Positions 11,508-19,144 are shown, counted from the stretch's first letter. The stretch is 35,237 nt of DNA from Terriglobales bacterium (GCA_035624455.1 DASPRM010000122.1:1-35237); one strand, 5' to 3'. Notes: generated from the sequence alone by a model not told the origin. Made by a program: numbers and translations.

Positions 11508-12626
11508 TCAGATCCGCATCGGCATCACGATGTAGCGATATTTGAAATCCACATCGCCATTCTCTTCCGGACGCAACTGGCCTGCCGACTGCGCATCCTT
11601 GAACTCCAACCGGATGTCGCCGCCGCTGCTTGCTTTGAAGAAGTCCAGCAGATATCCGGAATTGAATCCGATCACCATGGGCTCAGCCTGGTAAGCCGTC
11701 TCAATCGTATCTTCCGACTCTCCCGTGTCCGCCGACGAAGACGAAACCGTCATCACTCCCTTGTCCAGCCGCAGCTTGATCGCTCCCGAGCGCTCATCGG
11801 CAAACTGCGCCACGCGTTGGATGGCGCCAGAAATATCCTCACTCCGTACCGTCACCTGCTTGGTGTTGTCCTTGGGCAGCACGGCTTCATAATTCGGGAA
11901 CTGGCCGGTCAGTTGACGTGAAGTGAGCACCCGGTTTCCTATGCGGAAGAACAGCGTCGATTCATCACGCGCAAACTCAATCGTCTGATCTTCATTCGCC
12001 TGGAGTAGCGAATTCAGCTCGGCCATAGCCTTCTTGGGGACCAGCGTTTTCAAATCCGAAACATCGGGAAAGCTTTCGTGAGCCTTCTCGATGTGTGCCA
12101 GGCGATGTCCGTCGGTAGCTACCATGGTGATCGATTCTGGCTTCAGCACCATCAAAGCGCCGTTCAGGGTGTAGCGGGATTCCTCGTTTGATATGGCAAA
12201 GATGGTTTTGGCGATCATGGTGTGCAGCACCTGCGCCGGAATGCGGATTACACCGCTGGTGGGAAACACAGGTAAGCTGGGGAAATTAGAGCGTGCCATT
12301 CCCACCATCTTCGTGTTGGACCGCCCCAGACGAATATTGACCCAGTGATTGTCCAGCAGCTTGATTGTGATATCGCCGTCAGGGAGCAATTTCACATAGT
12401 CGTAGAGCTTGCGGGCGGGGATCGTGCAGGAGCCCTCTTTTTTCACCTTTGCGGGACAGCAGGTGCGAAGTCCGAGGTCAAGATCGGTTGCGGTGAGGGA
12501 AAGCTTGTCGCCAGTTGCTTCGAATAAGAAATGCGAAAGAATGGGAATCGTGGTCTTGCGTTCGACCACGCCCTGCGTGGCGCTAAGTTCCTTCAGGAGG
12601 TCAGACTTACTGACGGTGATCTCCAT
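11508..12626 (-). CDS. dnaN: DNA polymerase III beta subunit (sliding clamp)
   Basis: The beta clamp encircles DNA as a dimer and tethers Pol III and other clamp-binding proteins. The 372-residue length is standard for the family (366 in E. coli). The start at ATG 12626 has TAGGAG about 8 nt upstream. The three clamp folds are present: N-terminal MEITVSKSDLLKEL...TIPILSHFLFEA, central segments with TDGHRLA and the end YRYIVMPMRI, matching the usual C-terminal VMPMRL peptide that closes the hydrophobic protein-binding pocket. It follows dnaA in the usual order, dnaA to dnaN, on the minus strand. A candidate promoter for dnaN lies in the gap (12714-12742), and the usual recF does not follow. 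Confidence 0.97.
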   Translation of the reverse strand: MEITVSKSDLLKELSATQGVVERKTTIPILSHFLFEATGDKLSLTATDLDLGLRTCCPAKVKKEGSCTIPARKLYDYVKLLPDGDITIKLLDNHWVNIRLGRSNTKMVGMARSNFPSLPVFPTSGVIRIPAQVLHTMIAKTIFAISNEESRYTLNGALMVLKPESITMVATDGHRLAHIEKAHESFPDVSDLKTLVPKKAMAELNSLLQANEDQTIEFARDESTLFFRIGNRVLTSRQLTGQFPNYEAVLPKDNTKQVTVRSEDISGAIQRVAQFADERSGAIKLRLDKGVMTVSSSSADTGESEDTIETAYQAEPMVIGFNSGYLLDFFKASSGGDIRLEFKDAQSAGQLRPEENGDVDFKYRYIVMPMRI

Positions 12627-12988
12627 ATCGCAGTCTCCTAAGCCCGCTGCCGTCAGAGTGCGCGCAAGGGCCCTGGCACGGCCAGGTACTTCTTGAAGCT
12701 GGCTACGGACTTACTTATATATCATTAGGATAATTCAATCAGACAGCCGTAGAGAAGTAGTAGAGGATGGCGTAGGAAATGTGGAAACCTTTGCTAAGCA
12801 GCATCCGTCCCAACTACTTGCCCCTATCCTGAATCCCGTAAAAATCCAGCCCCGGGCTGAAACTCCCCCTAATTCCGCCAACTCTTCACTACTCGGGCTG
12901 GTTTCTTGCACACTTTTCACAAAGGCTCCACAGGGAAATCGAGCTCATGTTCCGCGTTGGGGTGAATCGGCTATCGAAAACCCTATTG
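12627..12988. other. dnaA-dnaN intergenic region
   Basis: These 362 nt separate two co-oriented genes. They hold a candidate dnaN promoter (12714-12742) in an AT-rich patch, a small perfect hairpin CCTGGC-acg-GCCAGG (12671-12685) in the dnaN leader, and TGTGGAAAC at 12780-12788 (reverse GTTTCCACA, two differences from the TTATCCACA DnaA box). The same 9-mer recurs upstream of dnaA at 14907-14915. No further gene is seen. The spacer could be a secondary DnaA-binding or autoregulation site. Confidence 0.55.
12714..12742 (-). promoter_or_regulatory. Candidate sigma-70-type promoter for dnaN
   Basis: On the minus strand, CTGATT (12737-12742; 3 of 6 matches to TTGACA) is followed by a 17-nt spacer and TATAAG (12714-12719; 5 of 6 matches to TATAAT). 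It lies about 90 nt upstream of the dnaN start in the most AT-rich part of the gap. The -35 is weak. Confidence 0.4.
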
Positions 12989-14374
12989 TTACCCGCTCAA
13001 GATCTCAGTCAGCTTGTTCAGCATCCTGTTCAAATCTTTGTCCGCCTTGCGTACTTCCTCGATTTTTTCAATGGAATGCAGGACGGTGGTATGGTGCTTG
13101 CCGCCAAACTGCCGCCCAATCTCCGGCAGCGACGCATCGGTCAGGTGCTTCGCTAAGTACATGGCAATCTGCCGCGGATACACGATGGCCCGGGAGTTGT
13201 TCTTCGCCTTGATCTCCTGTACCCGCAACCCAAACTGCTCGGCTACGGACTTCTGGATGGCGTCAATCGACACCTTGCGGGTTTGGGAGTCGATGAAATT
13301 CTTTAGCACCTGCTGGGCGTAGGGCAGCGTGATCTCAGTTCCAATCAGCGAGGAATGAGCGATCAGCCGGATCAGCGCCCCTTCCAACTCGCGTACGTTG
13401 GAGCGAATGTTGGAAGCAATGAACAGCGCCACGTCGGTGGGAATCAGCACTCTCTCCAGTTCCGCTTTCTTTTGCAGAATGGCGACCTTGGTCTCCAGAT
13501 CGGGAGGCTGAATGTCGGCGATCAAGCCCCATTCGAAGCGGCTTCGCAGCCGGTCTTCGATTTCCGCCAGCTCTTTCGGCGGCCGGTCGCTCGCGATAAT
13601 GATCTGCTTCATCGACTCATGCAGCGCATTGAAGGTATGGAAGAACTCCTCCTGGGTCCGTTCTTTCTGCGCCAGAAACTGGATGTCGTCCACCAGCAGC
13701 ATGTCGACATTGCGGAACTTATCGCGGAAGCTCGACATCTTGTCGTAGCGTAGAGAGTTGATCATCTCGTTGGTGAAGCGCTCGCTGGAGAGATAGCAGA
13801 TGGAATATTGCGGACTGCGCTTTTTCACCTCATGACCGATGGCCTGCATCAGGTGGGTCTTGCCCATACCCACACCGCCGTACAGGAACAACGGGTTGTA
13901 GGCTTTCGAAGGATTTTCTGCCACTGCCCGGGCCGCGGCTGCCGCGAACTGATTTCCCGAACCGATGACGAAGGCTTCGAACGTGTACTTGGGGTTGAGT
14001 TGCGCCGCTCCGTCCCAGTCAAAGCGGGTCTGCTTAGCAGTTTGCCCAACCGCATGCGTCGAGTTCGAGAAGCCTCCGTCGTGACGCACAGGTGTTGCCG
14101 AAGCCGGAGGACGGGAATCCTCTGCCGTGATGAACCTCACGTCATTGAAGTCCATTCCAAGATTGTCGATGGCTTCCTGGATTAGGTCGCCGTACTTGTC
14201 GCCAATGTCGCGGAACTCCGGCGTGGGCACCCGGATGAACATCACTCCATTCTGCTGGTGGCTGAAACGGGTAGGCTTCAACCAGGTGTCATAGGAGTGA
14301 CGATTAATTTTCTTTTCCAGGGCGCTGAGAATTTGTACCCAGGGATCGTCAATGCTGGTCGTAGTACTCGCCAT
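12989..14374 (-). CDS. dnaA: Chromosomal replication initiator DnaA
   Basis: DnaA binds 9-mer boxes at oriC, oligomerises with ATP and opens the duplex. The protein has 461 residues, a normal length. Domain I is about 1-80 (PWVQILSALEKKINRHSYDTWLKP pattern, interaction with DnaB and regulators). A variable linker covers about 85-125. The AAA+ domain carries Walker A GGVGMGKT (166-173), Walker B LLVDD (226-230) and RLRSRFEWG with the sensor/arginine box (275-283). Domain IV ends with GGKHHTTVLHSIEKIE around 424-439, the DNA-binding signature (usually RDHTTVLHA). The start at ATG 14374 has GCAGGA about 12 nt upstream. dnaN follows on the same strand. Confidence 0.98.
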   Translation of the reverse strand: MASTTTSIDDPWVQILSALEKKINRHSYDTWLKPTRFSHQQNGVMFIRVPTPEFRDIGDKYGDLIQEAIDNLGMDFNDVRFITAEDSRPPASATPVRHDGGFSNSTHAVGQTAKQTRFDWDGAAQLNPKYTFEAFVIGSGNQFAAAAARAVAENPSKAYNPLFLYGGVGMGKTHLMQAIGHEVKKRSPQYSICYLSSERFTNEMINSLRYDKMSSFRDKFRNVDMLLVDDIQFLAQKERTQEEFFHTFNALHESMKQIIIASDRPPKELAEIEDRLRSRFEWGLIADIQPPDLETKVAILQKKAELERVLIPTDVALFIASNIRSNVRELEGALIRLIAHSSLIGTEITLPYAQQVLKNFIDSQTRKVSIDAIQKSVAEQFGLRVQEIKAKNNSRAIVYPRQIAMYLAKHLTDASLPEIGRQFGGKHHTTVLHSIEKIEEVRKADKDLNRMLNKLTEILSG

Positions 14375-14751
14375 GTCGTATTAGTCCTGCATGCGTCAGT
14401 GGAACAAGAAAATTTGAAATTCGCTTTACCGCAAGCGCCACGTGCGCCGAAGTCGCTCACTAAAACAATACGCACCTGCGACTCAGAACCGTGCTGAATC
14501 CACAGGCGGGCCGGAAATATTTCCCGTGATGACCGGCATGGGACAGCCAGCCCTGCAGTCCCGCATTCGCCGTTTTCATTGCGCTGGCTTCTTCCGGCTG
14601 GTCAGAGTCCACGCGGACTCACTCAAGACGATCTAATCTGCTTCCGAGTATCCGGCCGCGAATTGCATATCCTGCGGCGATGTTGCGAGAAGCACGGCAG
14701 AAAACCCGGATTTGCACAGAACCTAAAGCAGTGTCTCGTTGCCTGAACCGA

Positions 14752-14800
14752 CTAGCATGCTAGCACGAAGATTCTCGCGTGGTGAAAAAACTCACCACGC
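14752..14800. promoter_or_regulatory. Palindrome plus perfect hairpin upstream of dnaA
   Basis: CTAGCATGCTAG at 14752-14763 is a perfect 12-bp palindrome. Eleven nt or so later GCGTGGTGA (14777-14785), loop AAAAAC, TCACCACGC (14792-14800) forms a perfect 9-bp hairpin. No clean U-tract follows on the minus strand, and only AAAAATTC follows on the plus strand, so it is not a typical terminator. Symmetric sites like these are candidates for regulator or origin-protein binding. Confidence 0.4.
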
Positions 14801-14925
14801 AAAAATTCAGTGCCGCGCTAATGTGAGAACTCACGATGCCTTCTGTCAAGTGTCTCTCATCTAACTGCCGCGCGATTGGTGCATAAGATGTTGTTCCGCA
14901 ATCTCGTGTGGAAACGGTGCTCCTG

Positions 14926-14969
14926 TGGGAACAAACGTCTCGTCCGTTCAGGCGCAGCCTAGCTCCGCC
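14926..14969. repeat. GGACGTCTCGTCC palindromic repeat, copy 2
   Basis: TGGGAACAAACGTCTCGTCC then GTTCAGGCGCAGCCTAGCTCCGCC matches the element at 4331-4373 in order and sequence, with a few changes that weaken the first hairpin. It sits within the candidate origin region. Confidence 0.6.
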
Positions 14970-15148
14970 AAATCGGGTCTTCGCTCGACCTCAGTTTTGA
15001 CAGCCGCGCCGTTCATTCCGAATGCATAAAGAGTTCCTTGCTATTCTTTTCTGACGGATGCTCTCATGCAAGTCGACGTAAGTTCCGCAATCATTGATCG
15101 CAGATACCGCCGTGCGTTGGCTCGAGAAGGTACGAGTTGGATCCGTTA

Positions 15149-15285
15149 TTAGCTAACAGACTCTGGATCGCGCTCGAACGGGTTGATGACAATTACTCCC
15201 GCGAAGTTTTGATCACTCGGAAATCTTCCGAAGGGTCGATCGCGTAAATCAGCACCTTAGTGTCGACGAAGACTGTGCAGGTCAT
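15149..15285 (-). pseudogene. Remnant of VapC-type PIN-domain toxin, internally deleted and frameshifted
   Basis: Translated from ATG 15285 the frame reads MTCTVFVDTKVLIYAIDPSE then DFRVIKTSRE and a stop (15193-15195). The first part is the PIN-domain N-terminus (hydrophobic strand and conserved Asp in FVDT; the usual next Asn is Lys). After TCG the +1 frame continues FAGVIVINPFERDPESVS to a stop at 15149-15151, which matches a PIN C-terminus (DFRxI..FAGVIVINPF). The residues between YAID and PSEDF, roughly 80-90 in a full-length VapC, are missing. The result is an internal deletion plus a frameshift, so no functional RNase is expected. It overlaps the end of the broken antitoxin by 29 nt, the usual vapBC overlap. 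Confidence 0.7.
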
Positions 15286-15510
15286 CCGCCTCTTCACCCG
15301 AGAGGTAGTGGCCGCCAGTTCGCATGAAGGGCTTTCGCGTTAGGGCTCGGCACCTCGCGCGGTCGTAGTTGTTCTCCTGCTGCATACGCTCTTTCAGCAG
15401 ATCACCCAGTAGACGCGAGACGCTGATCTCGCGGCGGGCGGTCAGGCGCGCGCGCAACCGGCCACATCTTCTTCAACCCGGACGCTGACGTGTCGCAACT
15501 GGAACTTCAT
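15257..15510 (-). pseudogene. Frameshifted VapB-like (ribbon-helix-helix) antitoxin
   Basis: A good ribosome-binding site (GTGAGG) precedes ATG 15510. The first frame reads MKFQLRHVSVRVEEDVAGCARA then TGA. The next frame picks up from about 15457 as RLTARREISVSRLLGDLLKE, then a C-terminal region (RMQQENNYDRARCRALTRK...) to the stop at 15257. Joined, VSVRVEEDV + ARR.ISVSRLLGDLLKE gives a ribbon-helix-helix strand and helices typical of VapB-like antitoxins, with the short C-terminal toxin-binding tail. A single-base change near 15445-15455, within the repetitive GCGCGCGCG run, breaks the gene. Partner remnant lies immediately downstream. Confidence 0.7.
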
Positions 15511-15703
15511 ATTGCCTCACACTGTTTGTCACGGTTTCCTGTCGACTGGAGCTCACAGCTTGAGCTTACGTCCCTTAAACCACCCGCCGTTACCATCTTG
15601 AGTATTTGCGCCTGAAATTCCACGAAGTGTGCACTTTCTGCCACACACCTTCTTTGCAGAGCTGGGTTAATCTTATGTAGTACTAGGGCTTTATTCCCCC
15701 GCT

Positions 15704-16606
15704 TTGACCTACGAGCAGACAATCCGCGATGCCGTCGAATGTCACGGGATTGGTCTGCACAGTGGCGTGAAGGCGAACATGCGCCTGCTGCCGGCCAGTG
15801 CCGGTACAGGCATCCTGTTTCGCCGCACCGATCTCGATGGATTCGAGATCGAAGCCACCAGCCGCAATGTCGCTCGTGTCAGCTACGCTACCAGCCTGAT
15901 GAAAAAAGGCGTGCTGATCTCGACTACCGAGCACGTCCTGGCGGCCCTCGTGGGAGCCGGCGTCGATAACGCCATCATCGAGCTCGATAACTTGGAGCTC
16001 CCGATTCTTGACGGCAGCGCCCGGCCATTTATGGAGATGATCGATCGCGTAGGCCTCCGCCGCCAGCGGCGGCCGCGCACCTACTATCGCATTCGCAGGG
16101 AGCTGTCACTGGTGGAAGGCGACAAGTTCATTAGCGTCTCCCCCGGCTGCGGATACACCGTCTCCTACACCATCGATTTTGCTCACCCGCTTATTGGCCG
16201 GGAAACCTATGAGGTCGATCTCAGCGACGGCCAATTCCGCCGGGAAATCGCGGCTGCCCGCACATTCGGCTCTACTCGCGACGAAGCCAAGATGCGAAGC
16301 ATGGGCCTGATCCGCGGGGCCTCGCTCGACAACGTCGTCGTCCTCGATGACGAAGCCGTGGTCAATGGGCCGCTTCGCTACCCCGACGAATTTGTTCGCC
16401 ACAAAGTCTTGGACCTGATCGGCGACCTTGCGCTCCTGGGACGCCGCATCATCGGCCGCGTGGTCGCCAATCGCGCTGGCCACGCCATGCACACCGCCTT
16501 GGTATCGCGCCTGCTCCGCGATTCCAGCCTGTGGGAAGAAACCAGCGAGGAGTCGCCGGCCGTTACAGCTTCTGCCATCGAGTCCACTTCCGCGAGTCCT
16601 GTTTGA
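15704..16606 (+). CDS. lpxC: UDP-3-O-acyl-N-acetylglucosamine deacetylase
   Basis: LpxC is the zinc enzyme that removes acetate from UDP-3-O-acyl-GlcNAc, the committed step of lipid A synthesis. The 300-residue protein keeps all key residues: STTEH (Glu76 and zinc ligand His77), HKVLDLIGD (zinc ligands His233 and Asp237) and RAGHAMH (catalytic-side His260). The N-terminus YEQTIRDAVECHGIGLHSG is the expected LpxC opening. The start is TTG 15704: no ATG or GTG occurs in frame between the upstream stop (15668-15670) and this codon, and the ribosome-binding site is weak. A Ser/Thr/Glu-rich tail of about 25 residues follows the core. It is tail-to-tail with the cyclase gene (7 nt apart). Confidence 0.96.
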   Translation: MTYEQTIRDAVECHGIGLHSGVKANMRLLPASAGTGILFRRTDLDGFEIEATSRNVARVSYATSLMKKGVLISTTEHVLAALVGAGVDNAIIELDNLELPILDGSARPFMEMIDRVGLRRQRRPRTYYRIRRELSLVEGDKFISVSPGCGYTVSYTIDFAHPLIGRETYEVDLSDGQFRREIAAARTFGSTRDEAKMRSMGLIRGASLDNVVVLDDEAVVNGPLRYPDEFVRHKVLDLIGDLALLGRRIIGRVVANRAGHAMHTALVSRLLRDSSLWEETSEESPAVTASAIESTSASPV

Positions 16607-16613
16607 TCGTACT

Positions 16614-17435
16614 CTAGGGCAGCACTGCCACAACTCGCGTAGGCGCTCCTGTCCCGCCGCCGATTTTCATTGGGAGTGCAATAAGGGTAGCTCCAGTCGC
16701 CGGCAGCTTCTCCATGTTGGCCACATTCTCCAACCCATACAGATCAGCGCCATTGATGACCCCATGTGTCGGAAAATCCTTTGACCGTCCATAGTCCATA
16801 CTCGCCGTGTCGAGTCCGACTCCAACAATTCCTCGCGACACCAGCAGCTTGGCTGCTTCCGGCCCAATGCCGGGGAAATCGAGATGCGCGGTGTCCCCTT
16901 TTACATCCGTTCCCATGTACTGCTTCTTATCCGGCCAGAACTTGCCCCAGCCGGTGCGCACCAGCGCGATCGATCCAGCGGGCACGCGGCCGTGCACTTT
17001 CTCCCACGCATCTACATCCGCAGGTTGAAGCAGGTAATCGGGGTGCCCTGCGCACTTGTCGCTGATGTCGATCACCACCGCCGGCGCTACCAGTTGCGAC
17101 ACCGGAATCTGGTCCAAAGTGCGTTTCCCCTTGGCGAAGTGAATGGGGGCGTCCATGTGCGTGCCACCATGCTCTGCCGCCGAGAAATGCGCTGCCGCGT
17201 ACCACCCTCCATCCTCGCGCGGGCCCCAATGATCGACATGCCTCTCAAAACCTTCGGCATTGGGCCAGTAGATCGTCTTCTCGTCGAACGTGTAGCTGAG
17301 ATCTACCAGCTTGGAAGGATTGATCGACGCCGGCGAGACTGCTTTTTGTTGCGCACCCACCGCCGGCGCAAAGAAAAGCACGGACCAGAATGCGATTCGG
17401 CAAAACCGGGCAAACCCCAGATAAGACCAAAACAC
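16614..17435 (-). CDS. Secreted cyclase-family (kynurenine formamidase-like) hydrolase
   Basis: A 273-residue member of the cyclase family that includes bacterial kynurenine formamidase and related metal-dependent hydrolases; the substrate is unknown. The start is GTG 17435, with AGGAGG 7 nt upstream. Residues 1-28 form a signal peptide (RIAFWSVLFFAPAVGA, cut before QQ). The metal-binding motif HGGTHMDAP is at 89-97, with PIHF next. DISDKCAGHPDYLL and the later RTGWGKFW and VGLDTASMDYG segments fit the family core. An export signal is less common for kynurenine formamidase, so a periplasmic cyclic amide or ester hydrolase is more likely. No tryptophan-degradation genes lie nearby. Confidence 0.87.
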   Translation of the reverse strand: MFWSYLGFARFCRIAFWSVLFFAPAVGAQQKAVSPASINPSKLVDLSYTFDEKTIYWPNAEGFERHVDHWGPREDGGWYAAAHFSAAEHGGTHMDAPIHFAKGKRTLDQIPVSQLVAPAVVIDISDKCAGHPDYLLQPADVDAWEKVHGRVPAGSIALVRTGWGKFWPDKKQYMGTDVKGDTAHLDFPGIGPEAAKLLVSRGIVGVGLDTASMDYGRSKDFPTHGVINGADLYGLENVANMEKLPATGATLIALPMKIGGGTGAPTRVVAVLP

Positions 17436-17516
17436 GACACACCTCCTGCCGAGCTGCCAAGTGTAACTCGGCGAAAGCAGAATGATGAGGGTTCAGGCAC
17501 AGCGCATTCGTCGTTC

Positions 17517-17549
17517 GTGTTCTGGTCCTCTGTATCCTCTGTGGTCAAA
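17517..17549. repeat. CCACAGAGGAYACAGAGG repeat bordering folK
   Basis: The reverse complement reads TTTGACCACAGAGGATACAG then AGGACCAGAACAC. In one frame this gives the familiar spurious TTEDTED peptide found as an intergenic repeat in many genomes. It abuts and includes the first in-frame ATG used for folK, so that ATG may be part of the repeat. Confidence 0.55.
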
Positions 17550-18046
17550 TGGTCCTCGTGCGCAAGACCGCCTATCTCTCGCTCGGCTCGAATATGGGAG
17601 ATCGCGAAGGCAACCTGCGTACGGCCGTTGAGTATTTGCGCCAACTAGGCGATGTGAAGGCGGTTTCCTCTTTGTACGAGACAGAACCTGTCGAGTTCGT
17701 CCGTCAGCCCTGGTTCCTGAACTGTGCGGTTGCGCTGGAGACCGAGCGCATGCCTCGCCAGCTCCTTTCTGCAGTGCTCTCGATCGAACAATCGATGGGA
17801 AGGCGCCGCCTTCAGCCCAAGGGGCCGCGCGTCATCGACATCGACATTCTGCTCTTCGGCGGTTCGGTCGTGGACGATCCGCGCCTGGTCATCCCCCATC
17901 CTGCGATGCACGAACGCCGCTTCGTGCTCGAGCCGCTGGCGGAGATCGCCCCGGAGGTTCGTCACCCTATCTTCAAACAAACCATCCGCGAGCTACGCGA
18001 CATGCTCGGCCCCGGCCCGCCAATTGTGCGCAAGTTGGAGACCTGA
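17549..18046 (+). CDS. folK: 2-amino-4-hydroxy-6-hydroxymethyldihydropteridine pyrophosphokinase
   Basis: FolK transfers pyrophosphate from ATP to the 6-hydroxymethyl group of dihydropterin in folate synthesis. The 165-residue protein matches the family: YLSLGSNMGDR near the start, YETEPVEFVRQPWFLN (43-58) with the substrate-binding aromatic and Asn, RRRLQPKGPRVIDIDIL (85-101) with the ATP/metal-binding Asp pair (DIDI), and HPAMHERRFVLEPLAEIAP at the end. Start is uncertain: ATG 17549 begins inside a dispersed repeat, while GTG 17558, three codons in, gives VRKTAYLSLGSN. Neither has a clear ribosome-binding site. No other folate gene is adjacent. Confidence 0.95.
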   Translation: MVLVRKTAYLSLGSNMGDREGNLRTAVEYLRQLGDVKAVSSLYETEPVEFVRQPWFLNCAVALETERMPRQLLSAVLSIEQSMGRRRLQPKGPRVIDIDILLFGGSVVDDPRLVIPHPAMHERRFVLEPLAEIAPEVRHPIFKQTIRELRDMLGPGPPIVRKLET

Positions 18047-18083
18047 AACAAAAGCTGAGCAGACCTCCCGCGAGACTCTTTCA

Positions 18084-18140
18084 TTGTCATCTTGAGCGAG
18101 GGCCGGACACACCGGTCCCGGCCCGAGTCGAAAGACCCGG
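18084..18140. repeat. Dispersed repeat, TGTCATCYTGAG...GAGTCGAARGAYC type
   Basis: TTGTCATCTTGAGCGAG and CGAGTCGAAAGACCCGG flank GGGCCGG-acacaccggt-CCCGGCCC, which forms a hairpin. The edges match the element at 2328-2406 but the core is different. Confidence 0.5.
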
Positions 18141-18240
18141 TGTTTAGCTCTTTGTGAGAAGCATGGGGAGGGACTGTGGCATCTCAGCTGTGGGAGTCCC
18201 GGTCTTGCTGCCGTTGGAGCGACAGGGGTATTCGAGAACT

Positions 18241-18918
18241 CTATGGCATCACAATCTGCCGCGCTTCTCCCGGTGCAGCAATCGCCGACTTCTGCTCAGG
18301 AAATTGACGCAACAGAAAATCCAGAAACGCCCGCGACTTAGGACGCCCATTGGTGTGCATCAGCCCAAGCCGCATCAGGAAGACCACAGCCTGAAGCGCA
18401 TCACTGTCGCGTAGCGAGGAGTAGCCCTGGTTCTTGACCTCCACTTCGCGATACTGATCCAGCATCTTGCGCAGCTGATCCACCAGGGCTTGTTGCGGAA
18501 GGCTCGCGGACCGTTCCTCATACACCAATCCCGATTCCACGCGCGTCTGCAAACCCTTGGCCAGCGCAGTCAACGCGGCTATAGCCTCACGGTCCTGTAA
18601 GGATCTGTCTGCATGCGCCGCCTGGGCTATGGTGTACCCGAGTCCCAGAATCAGCGGCTCCCGGTCATAGACAAACTGTTCCGGGATCTCTACCTCCGTC
18701 ATCAGCGCTTCCCGCCCCACCTCCTCCACCGTGCGCAACTTCTCGTTGCGGTGCGCCTGTTGCAGGTAAGGGCAGTCGAGCGGACAGTCCAGCGTCACCT
18801 CGCGCTCCGTGCCGCAGCAAGTGGAACAGATGCGGCCGTGCACCGCCGGGCAAAAGCGCTTCTCCTTGCGGGTGTGGCAGATTTCGCAGCTCACGGAAGC
18901 AGGATTCTCCACTTCCAT
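18241..18918 (-). CDS. Cys-rich zinc-binding-like protein of unknown function
   Basis: A 225-residue protein (ATG 18918; the frame is open to 18978, but the upstream residues are encoded by the repeat region and have no family sequence). The N-terminus has eight cysteines (11, 14, 23, 31, 34, 35, 45, 49) in CEIC, FCPAVHGRICSTCC and CPLDCPYL, a pattern of structural zinc sites. The remainder is alpha-helical with charged segments (EVGREALMTEVEIPE, MLDQYREVEV). I do not recognise a named family, although N-terminal zinc cluster proteins like this recur in related genomes. No ribosome-binding site is visible. No signal peptide, so it is expected in the cytosol. It is preceded by repeats on its 5' side. 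Confidence 0.65.
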   Translation of the reverse strand: MEVENPASVSCEICHTRKEKRFCPAVHGRICSTCCGTEREVTLDCPLDCPYLQQAHRNEKLRTVEEVGREALMTEVEIPEQFVYDREPLILGLGYTIAQAAHADRSLQDREAIAALTALAKGLQTRVESGLVYEERSASLPQQALVDQLRKMLDQYREVEVKNQGYSSLRDSDALQAVVFLMRLGLMHTNGRPKSRAFLDFLLRQFPEQKSAIAAPGEARQIVMP

Positions 18919-18935
18919 TATGGCATTTTGACCGG

Positions 18936-19076
18936 GATTGTCATCACGAGGGCGCCGGAGGCGGCGCAGGTGCCCCACTCAAGCCTGCTTTTGGCTTGAG
19001 TGGGAATGAGCCGCTCAAGGAGTTCTCATGATTGTCATCACGAGGCCGCCAACGGCGGCCGAGGGATCTGCAGTTG
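18936..19076. repeat. Two GATTGTCATCACGAG elements flanking a hairpin
   Basis: Element A begins at 18936 (GATTGTCATCACGAG, then GGCGCCGGAGGCGGCGC) and is interrupted or replaced by a CCCACTCAAGCC hairpin (18974-19004). Element B (19029-19076) is complete: ATTGTCATCACGAG, perfect hairpin GGCCGCC-aac-GGCGGCC (19044-19060), then GAGGGATCTGCAGTTG. The same edges occur at 26171-26217 and 34296-34345. Confidence 0.65.
18974..19004. repeat. CTTTTGGC-loop hairpin repeat, copy 2 (perfect 12-bp stem)
   Basis: CCCACTCAAGCC (18974-18985), loop TGCTTTT, then GGCTTGAGTGGG (18993-19004) is a perfect 12-bp stem. It resembles the hairpins near 8095, 22191 and 23566 in stem ends (CCCAC/GTGGG), loop and position between genes. 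The lack of a U-tract argues against a simple terminator. Confidence 0.65.
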
Positions 19077-19144
19077 AAAATCGGCTAAGAGCTGGCCATA
19101 GAGCAACCGAATCATTGGCCTTTGCTCGCTTTCGCCTCGCTCCC

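Larger units (their letters stand above)
14375..15148. other. Candidate oriC: gene-free region upstream of dnaA
   Basis: No intact gene is present between dnaA (leftward) and the broken vapBC/lpxC side (rightward lpxC). Features seen: GAATCCACA near 14495-14505 (two differences from TTATCCACA), ATTTGCACA near 14709-14718, TGTGGAAAC at 14907-14915 (reverse GTTTCCACA) and TGTGGGAAC at 14924-14932 (inside a dispersed repeat). There is also a 12-bp palindrome and a perfect 9-bp hairpin (14752-14800). Location next to dnaA at a strand divergence is typical of bacterial origins. None of the 9-mers is a perfect E. coli-type box and I could not measure GC skew, so this remains a candidate. The dnaA promoter must also be here. 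Confidence 0.45.

Noticed and set aside
14777-14800. Hairpin as a rho-independent terminator
   Set aside because: No gene ends here and no U-tract follows on either strand, so it is listed as a regulatory/origin-type structure instead.
15257-15457. Intact 66-residue antitoxin
   Set aside because: The frame lacks the N-terminal strand of the ribbon-helix-helix fold, which lies in another frame upstream after a good ribosome-binding site; treated as a frameshifted pseudogene.
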